A DNA stretch of 64,000 nucleotides, from NCBI GenBank assembly GCA_002110485.1, contig MOWL01000001.1:1178001-1242000 (forward strand), read 5' to 3'. How positions within the stretch are numbered: position 1 is the first letter of the stretch; each line of letters starts with the position of its first letter. The translations under genes were made by a program, and so were the position numbers. Origin of the DNA: Emergomyces orientalis. Lineage: Eukaryota > Ascomycota > Eurotiomycetes > Onygenales > Ajellomycetaceae. Of the stretch, positions 21,186 through 33,900 are shown piece after piece. The notes under the pieces are model-generated. The model was not told the origin of the DNA, searched no databases, and saw nothing but the letters and a program-made list of their open reading frames with translations.

Positions 21186-23635
21186 TCACAAAGGCTGCAT
21201 CCATGCCGTATCCTGGAAATAATCCGACATGCCTGGCTCATGCAGATATAATTCACGCCACTCGTCCTCCATGTCGGTCAGGTCTTCCATGACAATTGGC
21301 CCCACTTGCTCGGAGTCACCGAATGAGAATAGTTGTCGCCAATCCGCTGGACCACCGGACTCGCTCGTCGTCTGATTTGCTACTTCTACATGGTCAACGG
21401 CGGCAGGTTGCTGGGCTGATGCTGATGCAGGTAAAGCTTTGGCACGGTCCTCGAACTGGGGCCCATTGGATGACCAGATGTTATTGAGGTGTGATGGGGC
21501 TGGTGGTTGATCTGGCCCCGGACTGGTCTGATCAGAGTATTTTCGTTGGTGATGATGATCCATATCTCTCGATTTATAGGTGGAATCTCTTATCTTGACA
21601 TCTTGGATGTCACGCTGCAGGCGTTTGGAGCTCTCAAATAATCGCAAGATTGTTTCGGCGTTGAGCCAGTAATCCGCGTGAATACGAAGGGAGGCTAGCG
21701 TTGAATCGAAACGACGGAGACCATTGATGGCCAATACAGGGTTCGAAAATCGAAGCTCCACCCTTACTTGAATCATCGCTGTGAATAGGGCGTTGACTGA
21801 TGAAATCCACAAGTATTTGAGCCGATCTTTCTCCCTGAGATCCTCGAAGATAGAGACAATAACCCCAGCAGCTGCGCTGCATATCTCAGCATCATTGGGG
21901 CCGTAATCATCCGAATATGCCGAAGCTCGAGGGTGAGGGCGGTGAAGCAAAATCAGGAAATTATTATATGTCAGATGGAGTAGAGCCGGCCAGGAACCAG
22001 AATCCGCCGTGGACATCCGAACCGAATCCGGGAGCATAAGGGACCAATTCGCAAGTGCTCTATCTGCTTCGTTAAGAACTGCCTTTCGCCGTTCGGGACT
22101 AACCCGGAGGCCAAATCTTTCTTTCATAATGAATGAAATCATAGTGCACAACTCGGTATATTGTATCACGTAATCAATTTGGACTCGACTTCCACATCCT
22201 TCGAAATCAGCCGCAGTGAGAGGCTGAACGTCGGAATCTTCCAGGTTGCTATCGGATTTTTGCCGTTGTTAGCTTTCTCCCTTTATCGGAACCCTGAAAT
22301 GGTACGAGGCAAATTGAGCACTCACACAGCCTGAGGTCTTCCGTATAGCAAGGATACCATGACGTCGAACTGAACTAATATCCACCAAACCCTCCGCCAC
22401 ATCCGCTTATCAGCTGAAACCATCCTGCTGGAACCTGCATTGCGATGCATTCCCAGACCTGTTGCGATTCTCGCTGCTACCCCAACCCAGTAGTGAGAAT
22501 TCGCGGAGACATCATCATCCACCGGATCGGAATACCAGGTGAGAAGAAGGGCTGCTTGTACAAGGATATCCCTATTCCGTTCGACTCGGGCATCGAACAA
22601 TATTTTCGCCCGGCGGAAAAAGGATGCTTTCAGCGAATCACGTAGCGGGCGTGGACGTGAGACATGGGCACCAATAAGGAGTATTGCCTGAAGAATCAGC
22701 AGCGAAGGAGGATCTGAAAGGTCTCGGCCTTTGTATTGTGCCATAAATACGTCCTCATCGATTATCGGACAACCCGGGTTGACATGGGTGAAGTATGCCT
22801 CTACCAATTCATCCGCGAGCTGCTGTTCGGGGAGCACAAAGGCCTCCCTAGGAATATGCTCTAATCTATTTTTGATGCAGTGCTTCGAGATTTCATTTGC
22901 TGGGAAATGATAAACCTGATCGTTCTGGTCGCTGTGCTGCTGTCGAAACAGGAAATTTATATTTGAAACATCCTGGCCAACGTATATTACCCTGACGCCC
23001 TTCTGTATAGAGCGATGATGGTCTTCCTCGTCTAAGATTTGAATTAGGTGCCTTTCAAGTTGACGAGTGTCATCCTCATCGCCCTGTGACTCAGGAGTAA
23101 TCCCTTCCGGAAACGGCTGCGGTGCTGGATGTTTGATTTTGGGGCCATTTAGCTTTGTTGCGGGGATGTTCGGTGAGATTGGTGATGATGGAGGCTGAGA
23201 TGGGTTATTCAGGGGAGGGTTTGATGCTGCAATTGCTGCGGCACTATTTGCAGGAGGTAAAGGGGCACATCGAATGGGAATCGGATGTCGAAGGGAACGG
23301 GAGAGTGTACGCTTCTTCTTCTCATGAATTCGGCAATCAGTTTTCCCAGATGAGCGGCAGTTAGAGCAAGGTATGCCAACATTCCGCGCATCGCAGCGAA
23401 CTTTTCTTTGGTGGCAATGGACACAAGCAGCAGGGCCTACGCAGAGTGTAAGTAAAATATAAGTAACCTTGGAAGAACACACAGCATAAAATAGAAGCCC
23501 GGCGAAGGGAAAAATGGCGTTCGGTGATCTGAACGAATAGGAGAGATTGAAGGAAGGGGGGAACTATTCCGACTCACGCTTCCGCTTCAGCGACCCATCC
23601 GCAACAGCTTCTGGTTTGTCGTCGTTGGATGACAT
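21186..23635 (-). CDS. Zn2Cys6 transcription factor, Ctf1/FarA-FarB (cutinase transcription factor) family
   Basis: Three exons on the minus strand: 23635-23578, 23436-22326, 22248-21186; 743 residues; phases agree. The binuclear zinc cluster is near the N terminus with cysteines at about 24, 27, 34, 43, 46 and 54 (ACVHCHQRKVRC...PCSNCRSSGKTDC), followed by a basic EKKKR linker. The block IYVGQDVSNINFLFRQ and the fungal_trans middle region (AYFTHVNPGCPIIDE, FFRRAKILFDA, GLGMHR, RRVWWILVQFD) are typical of regulators of fatty-acid and cutin use in Aspergillus and Fusarium. The C terminus is acidic (TDMEDEWRELYLHE) and may activate transcription. It is head-to-head with the ARO8-type gene about 2.3 kb away; a regulatory link is not shown. 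The exact orthologue (FarB or Ctf1-beta) is uncertain. Confidence 0.88.
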
Positions 23636-25972
23636 GGTGATGGAACACCTCGCAATGGCTCAGCTACACGCCGCAATATAGTAGAACCCTCCTGGTATCA
23701 AGTGTTCAACCCGGCCATTTCCATCATATCTGGCTTTGCAAGGGAAAAAGGAAAATGACAGAAAAATAAATTATTACTGCACAGATTCCAGTTTCGAGTC
23801 AGCGGACTCACGTGTGACCCGGCCGATAAGGTTCTTTTTTGGGGTTCCTACATACGTACAGCACACTAATGGAGCTTATCCAGACGCGGCATCACTTAAG
23901 TCCGGTGCAACGGCTGCCAGTCGGGGCCGAATGTTTCCCGCGGCTACGGCGGTGGGGAGAAGACAATATTGGCTGGGAGAATGTGGCAGAGAACATTGTT
24001 GGGGCGACACAGGCAATAATCAGTTTGGGATTTATTATCAAGCATTTCAACCTCCTCATATTCTTCAGAACCGTCATAGGGAATGGCCTGGGTACCCGAG
24101 CTCGAACTCTGCATTCAAGGTTGTCATGTTGCTGTTCAGTCCCCGATCCGAAGGTTTGTCTCTGAACAATCAGTATGAACCTAATAAAAACGTTCAATTG
24201 GGCCTAGATCTGAAAAATACGTATATATTGCACATTATTCTGATGGAACTCTCTCTCTGCCTTACAGAACTCTAGGCCATCAGGAACAACAAACCCTATA
24301 TATTCAGTGCCTTAGTAGCGATAAAATCATCATGATATACCTGGGAGACAGCCGAAATTGGCCATGCCTACCCTCTTCTAAGCGGCTGTAACTCCCCTCA
24401 AATCAGATTTGTGGCTCTGCGCTCGTGTTGAAAAAGTTTCCCAAGGTTATTTATCTTCCTCGCTCGTAAGCTAGAGCTATATATTGTGGTCCTGTGGATA
24501 GCCTCCTTACTCTCCGAATCCCCTCTCCGCCCACCACAACGTCAAAACACCCCATTTTCACCGCCATCGGCTTCACCCCCCCCCCCACTCAGCCAAGCCC
24601 CCGGTGTGGGGTCGAGAGACTCCTGCACGGCTGCACCCCAAAATAATGTTACGTTCACACTGGGCCATATGTGATACAGGGCATGCAGCCCAGACCAGAA
24701 CACCACAACGAAACAAAGCATCGGGTGATCAAGTCTTAAGCAGCTGTAACGCAAAGGGGAAAATATCCTCAAAATGGATCCATGGGAGAAAAACAGAACA
24801 AATAGAGGAAAAGCAAGGAGAAGCAGCACTTTTGCAGTTTTAACCAACTGCTGCACTGCGGTGCAACAGGTTCTTCCCAACCCGCATTTTTATTGTTTCA
24901 TGAGAGCAGGATGAAAATCATTCCCGCCCAATGGCTTGTTTCCTACTCGTGTGGTCAGCATTACGTTGGGATATCGGTTTAATAATGGGGGGTTTTTCAG
25001 CTATTATTAATTGAAACTCATTAGGTCCATATGTTTTTCTTTTTCGAAACCCTCTTGGTTTGTATCCGCCTTCCGAGGTTAACCATTTCCTAACGACCAT
25101 ATACTCACTTGAACTGCATTATTGAGATAGAAACCTCGGAATCCTGATCTTTGCTGATTTGATGATCGAGAGGTTGGTAATTATCAATCGATTGCCAAGC
25201 AATTCGAAACGTGCAATTCTACGTGCAATTCTACGTTGTTGCCTTCATATGTACGAGACCAATTGACAACTAATCCATGGATGTCGGAGTAAATAAATCA
25301 CGGCAATTAACCTTGGAACTAACAGAGCTAACCTCAAGCAACGGTTTGCAGCAAACATGTCGTCGGAAACCGATGCCACAGGGCGGGAGCAACTATTCAG
25401 GTCGATCGGGGTTCATACACTGGACTAACTTGAAAGGTTGGCTCGGCTGTTGCGAATAGGCGAAACCCTATCGCTGATAAGACTTTGCCCCCCCTCACTT
25501 TTTTTAAAAATTTTTTTATGACTGTTCTTATATTGCTCTCGCAACCCCCAATCACACTTCCATTCCGGTTGTTATAGATTTTGAACTGAATTTGGCAACA
25601 GTTTCTTCCTCATATAACCCATTCTCAAAGTTTACAGTTAGGATTTAGCATATAACTTGACTAACTAGTTAGTTATATATATATGCTTTTTTACCTAATT
25701 GAGGAAGCCACCATCCACCCCAAATAAAAAAGCTCCCCGCACGTCCCACCAATATCTCCCCACCCTTTTTCCGCTCATATCATCCCCCGTCCTCACTAGG
25801 AACGAAGAAACTCCCCTAGCTCGCCCACTATTTGCAGTTGAATTTTGCAGCTCGCCAGATGCAGTTTTCATAAACCCCGAAAATCAACTCATCTTTCTAC
25901 CAACAATCAATTTCTACGTCAGCCCCTTAAAAAAAAATAGATAAATAAAAATTATCCAAGACCTAAACAACC
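23636..25972. other. Divergent 2.3-kb spacer between Zn2Cys6 gene and ARO8
   Basis: No gene is recognisable; the open frame 23736-24275 shows no family signal and no codon pattern. A CACGTG is near the left end (separate entry). There is a TATATATATAT tract near 25675 and a long A/C-rich stretch just before the ARO8 start. Confidence 0.5.
23809..23814. promoter_or_regulatory. CACGTG site upstream of Zn2Cys6 gene
   Basis: Context ACTCACGTGTGA, 174 nt upstream of the transcription factor start codon. A possible bHLH (Cbf1-type) site (inference). Confidence 0.45.
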
Positions 25973-28298
25973 ATGTCTCCCCCAGCTGCAGTTGACTCTC
26001 ATGCCCTGAACAATGGAGCTCCAGCGGGGCCATTGACAGTCGAGGGCGTGCCAGCTCAACGGACTAAAACTGAAATGCCTACCGGCGTCGCCGCTTTTTC
26101 AAGTAGCGATATGTTCAAGAGCGCTGTAAGTCTATGATATCTGATTTGTAAAATAAAAAAAAACAAAAAAAAAGAAGGGGGGATATTTCCAATGGAGAGG
26201 AATTTTGTATCACAGAATATTTCCAGATTGAATTTTCAAACAAAAGAAAGAAAGAAAGAAAAAAAGAAAAGGAAAGAAAATCGAATGTGCACTGCTGATT
26301 TTTTTAAAAATTATTCCCTTTTTATAGGCGTGCTTCACTAAGCCGAAAGCGAAGCGCTTCGATCGTGAGTTTTGCTACATTGCCTGCCGCTGTATGCAAT
26401 TCAGCTGGTATTAACGTGATGTTTTTCTTCTTCTCTCTACCTATAGATCTTCTATCTGTTGAAAGCAAAGCTCGAAAGGTAAGTTTGAAGCGCTCTTTGT
26501 TCGGACACGTGAATGATGAAGCCTGGACATCAAAACTAATTGCCACGAATAGAGCTCGTCGTTGAAACAAGCTGCTCAATACCTGAAGAAACCGGGTACG
26601 TCATAGGAAAGCCCACATGTTACATTTAACGGCTTCTTTCCACCCCACCTCTAATCCCCCTAAAATTTTGGTATTGATATTTAATATATTTTCGCCAGGC
26701 CTTATTTCGTTGGGTGGCGGCCTGCCGTCATGCGAATATTTCCCCTTAGAATCCATTTCCGTGAAAGTCCCTACCCCGCCTCATTTCACAGAGGAGGAAA
26801 CGGCTAAAACAGGAAACGTTCTTACGGCTGCGAAGTACGATATAAGGAATGGGAAAAGCGAATTTGGTTTGTTTTAAATCTTTCCCCTACAAAATATCTC
26901 CCCCTCGTTGGTGTGCTCCTCGACTGATTTTGATTTCCCCCTTTTTTTTCTTTCCTTTTTTGCGTTATAGATTTGGAGATAGCTCTGAACTATGGCCAGT
27001 CACATGGCGCAGCCCAGCTCTTACGGTTTGTTACCGAACATACTGAGGTAGGCCATGCGGTTAGGCCCACGGAAATGGAATTGATCATAGAAGCTAAACC
27101 CAACGATAGATTGTCCATAACCCTCCGTACTCTGATTGGCACTGCTGTCTATCCGCCGGAAGCACGTCAGCGTGGGATATGGCACTGCGCATGTTCTGTG
27201 AGCGGGGGGACTATATCATCACTGAGGAGTATACATTTGCAACAGCCCTAGAGGCGGCAGCCCCCCTAGGCATCCGCGCCGCCGCCGCTAAGATGGATGT
27301 CCAAGGTCTCCTTCCCGAATCTCTTGACGAGTTGATGAGCAACTGGGATGAGGCTGCCAGGGGCGCTCGTAAGCCTCATCTTCTCTACATCGTTCCTTCA
27401 GGGCAGAACCCCACCGGTTCTACGCATGGCGTTGAGAGGAGAAAGGAGATCTACAAGGTTGCGCAGAAACATGATATTTTCATTGTTGAAGATGAACCTT
27501 ACTATTTCCTTCAAATGCAACCGTATAATGGAGCCGGTACCCCCCCTGATCCGCCTCCAGCTTCCCATGAGGAGTTTTTGAAGACCCTGATAGCATCCTA
27601 CCTTAGCATTGATGTAGACGGCCGTGTCTTACGGCTCGAATCATTTTCCAAAGTCATTTCTCCCGGATCAAGAGTGGGTTGGATTGTTGGCTCCGAACAA
27701 ATTATCGAGCGCTATAGCCGGCATTCCGAAGTTTCCACGCAGAATCCAAGCGGCATGTCGCAGATCATCCTCTTCAAGCTCCTGGATGAAAGTTGGGGTC
27801 ATAAGGGGTATTTTGATTGGTTGATAAATATTCGAATGGCGTATACGGCCCGGAGGAACAACATGTTGGATGCTTGCGAAAAGCATCTTCCGAAAAGTGT
27901 GGCCAGTTGGAACCCTCCCGCTGCTGGGATGTTTGTAAGTTTGATCTTTTTTTTTTCTTTTTTTTTTTCCCTTTGACTAACCCCTCGGGTCAACACTGTC
28001 GTAACTAACTTCCTATTTCTTTTCTCGCCACCCATAGCATTGGATTAAGTTAGACTGGCATAAACATCCCGGTGCTCGCGAAGGCAAAGACCACGCTGCC
28101 ATCGAGCAATCCATCTTCAAAGCCGCCATTGCGGAAGGTGCACTTATCTCTGCTGGCAGCTGGTTCGTGGCAGATCACTCCATCCCTGAGACAGACATGT
28201 TCTTTAGAGCCACATACGCTGCAGCTCCCAGCGACAAGATCGAAGAAGCGATCAGGCGGTTTGGCGTCGCGTTGAGGTCTGAGTTTAAGTTGGAATGA
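25973..28298 (+). CDS. ARO8: Aromatic / 2-aminoadipate aminotransferase, ARO8 type
   Basis: Eight exons: 25973-26125, 26328-26364, 26447-26478, 26553-26595, 26699-26866, 26971-27047, 27110-27934, 28038-28298; all phases close; 531 residues. It is a PLP class I/II aminotransferase for phenylalanine, tyrosine and tryptophan, and probably for 2-aminoadipate in lysine synthesis. Typical motifs are SSLKQAAQYLKKPGLISLGGGLPSCEYFP, SAGSTSAWDMALRMFCERGDYI, PSGQNPTGST, IVEDEPYYF (Asp about 298), and the PLP lysine in LESFSKVISPGSRVGW (Lys about 351). The region after HTE needs a 62-nt intron (27048-27109) that restores IVHNPPYSDWHC. The N-terminal exons are very short (32, 37 and 43 nt). No clear targeting peptide, so probably cytosolic. 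The assignment to ARO8 rather than ARO9 rests on the overall pattern. Confidence 0.93.
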
Positions 28299-28908
28299 AG
28301 ACCTTTCGACGTGTTTGATTGAATGTGGCCCGTCGATTTTTTGGTCATAGATCGGTGGGGAGCAATCGATTTCTTTTTTTTTTTTTTTCCTTCCGACTTT
28401 TCTGGTACCTTAGGTCGAACTGTTGAAGATGGTTCTAACTCTCAGAATAACCCTCGATGATTGCAAATACTCATTCCGTTTAGAGCAACCCCTATACATA
28501 TTTTCTCTGATCTGTCCGCAATATAATCTTCATCTTGAAGCCCGCTAAGAAACATCTCTCCTTCCACTCACTTTGTCTGAAAAAATAACTTGATATTCGT
28601 GCCGTATAAGTACCAAAAATCATCATCGAATCTTACTCAGCTCCGCAGCATTGACTGCAGGTATATATATATACATATTAACTAAGAGTTAAATATGAAA
28701 AAAAAATGAAAAGAAACCCAATCCAACCAATTCCCTGATCATCCCACTCACTTTATCATAGACCATCCCTTTGTAACGAGAAAGAACGAAACATAACACA
28801 CTAATTTAAATCACCCAACAACACGCTGACGGGTTAACTACTCTCAAAATTCTCATCAAAATTAAAATACCCCTTCGTCGACCAATTCACTTGCCCCCTT
28901 TTCCTGGG
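28299..28908. other. Convergent spacer ARO8 / Gly-rich gene
   Basis: About 600 nt of 3' flanks with a T-run near 28373-28388 and an ATATATATATA tract near 28665. No gene seen. Confidence 0.5.
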
Positions 28909-29184
28909 TTACCCCTCGTTCTTTCCCAAACCGGTAGTATCCTGTACTGTTCCGCCCAACCCCTTCACCGTATCGCCAACCCCCTCAGTTACATCCCCGG
29001 CCGTCTTTCCCAACCCTTTCCCAGCTGTCCCGACAGTGTCGCCAGCTGTATTCAACGTGCCACCCACGAGTCCTCCGGCTGTTTTAGTCACGCCGCCTAG
29101 GGTGTTGCCGAGGCCACCGAGGAGACCACCCCCGCCACTGTTGCCGGGTTGGCTTTGGTTGGAGGATTGCGTGGAGCCGGTCAT
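28909..29184 (-). CDS. Small Gly/Thr-rich protein with six 11-residue repeats
   Basis: A single-exon frame of 91 residues, ATG at 29184. After a Ser/Gln/Gly-rich start, residues about 25-90 fall into six successive 11-residue units with the pattern hydrophobic-G-D/N/K-T-hydrophobic-G (for example AGDTVGTAGKG, LGKTAGDVTEG, VGDTVKGLGGT). No cysteine, tryptophan or signal peptide is present. The periodicity recalls the amphipathic 11-mers of group 3 LEA proteins and synucleins, which fold on membranes or on drying; a stress or membrane-binding role is inference. I do not recognise a named gene. The repeat, the lack of frameshift and the compact size support coding. The opposite-strand frame is a shadow. 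Confidence 0.7.
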   Translation of the reverse strand: MTGSTQSSNQSQPGNSGGGGLLGGLGNTLGGVTKTAGGLVGGTLNTAGDTVGTAGKGLGKTAGDVTEGVGDTVKGLGGTVQDTTGLGKNEG

Positions 29185-29230
29185 TTTGGGGCTGGTGGTG
29201 TGGGTTTTTTTGTTGTGGTTAGGTATGGTT

Positions 29231-29259
29231 GTGGTAGTGGTAGTGGTAGTGGTAGTGGT
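29231..29259. repeat. GGTAGT hexanucleotide repeat
   Basis: About five copies of GTGGTA/GGTAGT in the presumed 5' leader of the Gly-rich gene, 47 nt upstream of its ATG on the minus strand. Confidence 0.75.
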
Positions 29260-30194
29260 TTGTGGTGAGAGGAATGGATGGGTTGAAGTCGTTAAAATAA
29301 GATGATATTCTCAATTTATGTTGGTGCTCTATTATATATAACTTGGGTTCTGAGAAGAAAGTCTGCAAGCATGGAAGAATTCAGGTAATTTAGCAAGCTC
29401 GAGGGTAATGAAAAGGAGGGGGAAGGGGGATGAGCCTGATTTTTATATCTCATCATAAGTGAAAAAAAATTAGTAAATAGTATTGCGAAGTCTACGTCAT
29501 GAAGCGGAGACATGATGCCTGCTTCAATTATCCCATCGTGGCGATAAGGAAATTCGAGATACCCATGTCATTGCCGCCTTTTTGCAGGCTCGAAAAAATA
29601 AGAACAGTGGGGACTGTCTTTGTAGCTGGCATGGAACATTTTCATGATGGTTGATCAAAACCTGAATAGAGATGACGTTGCGGCGTTGTGATCGCCCTGC
29701 AGGAGGCCAGCCTTGGAATGATCTGTAAACTAACCAAGTCAGGGCAATTAGCCCGAAGGAGGCAGAGTTTCGGATTTTTCGGATTAATTGAGGCCGATGG
29801 TTTAGCTTTTGACAGCAGGCACGAGGAGGGACGACGGTGCTGTTTCAGGGGGCGTTTTTGGACAGAAAGGACAACGCATATTTCTTCGTTAAATTCTCTC
29901 GTGTGAAAGGGGTTTTCTTTTACTTTCAAAAAGGGCTAAATTAGGTGGAAGGAGGAGGGAAGGCCTAGTGTTGGATATTTTTAAATTTTGTATTGCCCTC
30001 TTAATCCCTTCTTTCTTTCATTCTATTAGTCGTATCTGGGAAATTTTTTTGGCGCCATTCTCATTTCTCCTCTGGTACGTCAATATATCTCATATTTCAA
30101 TGGCGGGAAGCAGATCAATTTGCAGGTTTTGCGGACAATCAGATAATTCTGGGTCGGATATATTTTCTGTACTACTGATTTCCATATCGCCTTG

Positions 30195-30200
30195 CACGTG
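30195..30200. promoter_or_regulatory. CACGTG site in the Gly-rich / kinase spacer
   Basis: Context TTGCACGTGCAT. It overlaps the left shoulder of an inverted repeat GCATGTAC-T-GTACATGTGC. Confidence 0.4.
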
Positions 30201-30970
30201 CATGTACTGTACATGTGCCTGAGTACAGATATCTGAAATACCCCTGTTGTAAATTCCCTATGTCTTCCGGCGTTCGCCCACCCAGTTTTATATGTATGTT
30301 GACAAGCTCAACATACGATTCTCATATTTCTCATATTTCTATATTTTCATACTGCGCAATAAATTAGGGCCCATGGTGGTTTCACCATTGAAGTGCTCAC
30401 TAACTATTTTGGTGTGGTCAGATCTCCAGCCTCCCCGATATAGGGGCCATTGCTCTCTCATATGGCTATGATCTCTGTTATTTTCTTTACTTGCTAGACC
30501 AGAGATTTGATTGGCAAGTACTGTTGCAAAGTGGAATCTAAGGCCGTATACTCTTCCTGTCCCTGAACAGTGTAGAGACAACTTGCCTGTGGTTGATTGC
30601 TCCCTGTTCCGCCTTCCAACAGCACTTGACTACAAGTAAAAAACAAAGAGTATTTTGCATTCACTATCAGATGAATCCAAATCACAGTTATCCACTGTCA
30701 CCTGTCACCTCTCTAGTCAGAAACAGTGTTTAACACAAAGAACAACACCATCCGGGTGGTTTTTTCTGTTCATCACCACACGACACCTGAGCACAGTGCA
30801 GTCCGGACTGTTGGGCCTCTCCCATCTCTTTTATTAGTCTGTGGCCTGGATATAGTAAGTATCCCATCCTTTCCATTCCTTGATAGTGTTTCCAACACTA
30901 CTTGAATAGTTGTGACAGAGAAATAGTTAACTGTAATAGGGATCACATCTAGAGAAAGGCATAGAAGCAG

Positions 30971-33900
30971 TTGGAGTTCAACTTTGATCGTAAGAGACTA
31001 GAGTACATAATTGCCGGTGCGTTGAGCCAGGAGATCTCGCTGTATCTTTATCGGGCGGGGATATTACCTACCTGGGTAGATAGCTTTGCCTGCCAGAGAA
31101 AAGAGCATCTTCGACGTCTCCGTAAGTGGTGTTTCTTTATTTATTTCCTCTTCCCTAACACGTTTGCTCCCTCTCTTTTTCTTCCTTCTCGTTGCCTTTA
31201 TCAAGCACTCATGAAGGCCTTTATCTTGGCCGTTTATCATTTTGTGCATGGTTTTCTACACTTGCTCGAGCGCATGTCGTGTTTCTCCCCATCATGGCGC
31301 CCCCAATTAGCCGTGAGCGGCGAAATGCCTGTTACGGGTTCGATTTTGTTCCTATCTTGTGCCTTACTTTCTTCATCTTTCCCTTTTTTCTTTTTGTAGG
31401 TTGATGAAACTGACATTTCTACTCCACTTAGCGATCAATTCCAGCCCATCCTTACGCGAGGGTTAAACAGCAGCCAACGGGATATCCGTGCAGCAAGCGC
31501 ATATTTTCAATCTGACGCTGTCGATCAAGAATGTGCCACTGATGCAACACAAAATTCAGATCCTTCTAGTATTTATCCAGAGCAATTCGACTCCCCACAG
31601 CAACAACTTGGAGAGGGTTTACCTCGTTCGAATTCTAGTTCATCAAGCTCCTGGGAAGACGATATAGTTCCTGAGGCTCAATATTACGAAGGAGACGAGC
31701 CCAAACCTGGGACTGAAGCCTTAAACGGCGCTGAGCAGCCTTCTATCCCAGATTTTTCGGACGAACATATTGATTCTGTCTTAGGTCTGTGGGAAGGACG
31801 AACAAAAAGGTAAAATATAGATGTTTTTATCCGCCTCAAGGGGCATGGTTGATTCCAAGTTGATTTACCTTCAAACGCAGTCCAACTGAAAACCGTATCT
31901 CGTCTGCTGTTGAAGCTTTCCCAGAACTTGACCCAGAGACCGATCACCCAGGGCTTTGCGAAGGAATCTTACACGATAACAATTTACCGTCTTTCGACAC
32001 TGTTCCCACTTCATCTTTTTCGTCCGGTGCGCGTAAGACACCGCATAGGCCCTCGTCACCCTCAGATACACTCCATCTGTCTGACTACTCTCCCAGCTCT
32101 CCAGCTTCGCGCATATTCTTTCCGAATTCGTCAGCTTTATACCGGCATCGGGCTCTGTCTCATCAACCTGCTTACGGTTCCCCTCAACTTGCAAGCCAGT
32201 CTTTTGAAGATCAACATAATCCATCCCCAGACGTATATAAAATCTGTCTTGATACTCCACAACAGCCTAGGTCATTTGAAAGGAAACCTTTCCTAGATTT
32301 CTCCTCTCCTCATCAATCATTTGGCTCAGAGAACCAGTCTCCGGAACCCCCGTGCAACCCTCGAGATCCGGATAAACGCCGCAAGTCCAACCCAAACGGT
32401 GGTCGAGGAGGCAACCCCTTACCAAGCCCTCCCGATTTTGAAACACTCAATAAAAGAAATCGTTTTGATCCTTTGAGCTTCATTCCGGGAAGCGAAGGTA
32501 GGCGTAGCAATCCACCAGAAAGCCCCCTTCCTTCACCACCGGCTTTCGGCTCGCCTTTTGAAAAGCTTCCCAACACACCCAATTATCCTGGTGAGTGTTC
32601 TGGCACCCAAACTGGCGACACTGGTGACAATAAAGACCTCATTCAAAAGTATTCTATCCCATATTCAGAATTACCTTTTCAGTCAGCACCAGTAAAGAGA
32701 AAACCCAGAAGAAGTCTACGCCTAGCCGCTGCGTCCCTGAAAAGAATTCTCGCCCCAAAACACAAAACCACCAGTAACGACGACCTTACCCCCGTCTCTA
32801 GCCCACCTCCTCAGCAAATCCAAGAGAACGAATATCCCACCGACGCCGAAGTAGCGTGGTTTGAAGGAATTATTCAACAACTACAGACCGAGTGTACAGA
32901 GCAGGAAAGGTACCGTGACACCATGGATTCCAATCATCTTGACCCGTCTTCGGCAATGGTGGCTCTCACCAAACAGAAAGCCGAGGCCATGCGATTAGCT
33001 CGTGAACAAGGCGCTGCGGTGAAGGAAATGTGTCGAAGAGCGAAAACGGATATGCCTCCTTATCAATTCGAGGAACTTATTGGGAAAGGGGCCTATGGAA
33101 GAGTGTATAAAGGGTTTGTGAACCTAGTTTTATCTTACCTTTACCTGCTACTTTAATTTTACTAACTTGGTTGTTTGATATATAGTCGACAACTTCCAAC
33201 ACAGAAACCTGTTGCCATCAAGGTGCTAGAAATTGATACTCTCGATTATAAAACCGTGCGAGATTTCAGGGACGAGTCTATCAAGGACTTTATCCGCGAA
33301 ACGAATATCATGAAACAGGTCAAGGATGCTGGAGCGAAAAATATCAACATGCTGATTGAGGCCTTTTCGATCCATTCCCAGCTGTGGCTTATCTGCGAAC
33401 ATTGTCCCGGTGGAAGTGTGAAGACTCTGGTGTGTGCTCCATCTCCCCTTTTTCTCGTCCCCCTTTGGAAGTCAATTTTTCATTCATATGGACAATGTTC
33501 AGTACTCCACCAGAGTTGGTGGTTTTGTTTTATTTTATTTTATAATTGGTGAATAGTCGAGCTATTCTCTGGACGTTGAGTACTGATAAAGGTATTAGAT
33601 GCGAGCCACTGGTGATAAGCTGGAGGAAAGATTCATAATTCCAATTGCAAGGGAGCTTGCTGAAGGCCTCAGAGCTATCCATGACGCTGGCATTATTCAC
33701 CGTGATGTCAAAGGTTAGACGAGCATTTTCTGAGGCTTAGAGTAGAAGAATGTTAACTAATAATTGTGGTCTTAGCTGCCAACGTCTTGATTCACGAGGA
33801 AGGCCGTTTACAAATCTGCGACTTCGGAGTCGCTGGCGTCCTCCAAAGCAAGGTAGACAAACGTTCAACCTGGATTGGTACGCCGCACTGGATGCCCCCT

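Larger units (their letters stand above)
29185..30970. other. Divergent spacer upstream of Gly-rich gene and STE20-type kinase
   Basis: About 1.8 kb with no complete gene. It contains a GGTAGT repeat (29231-29259), a GCACGTGC site and an adjacent hairpin at 30193-30217. The kinase's missing first coding exon must lie in the right part: an ATG at 30671 opening MNPNHSYPLSPV is a candidate, but I could not find a convincing donor in phase. Confidence 0.45.

Noticed and set aside
23736..24275. 179-codon open frame upstream of the Zn2Cys6 gene
   Set aside because: No recognisable motif, mixed composition, and it lies across a promoter region.
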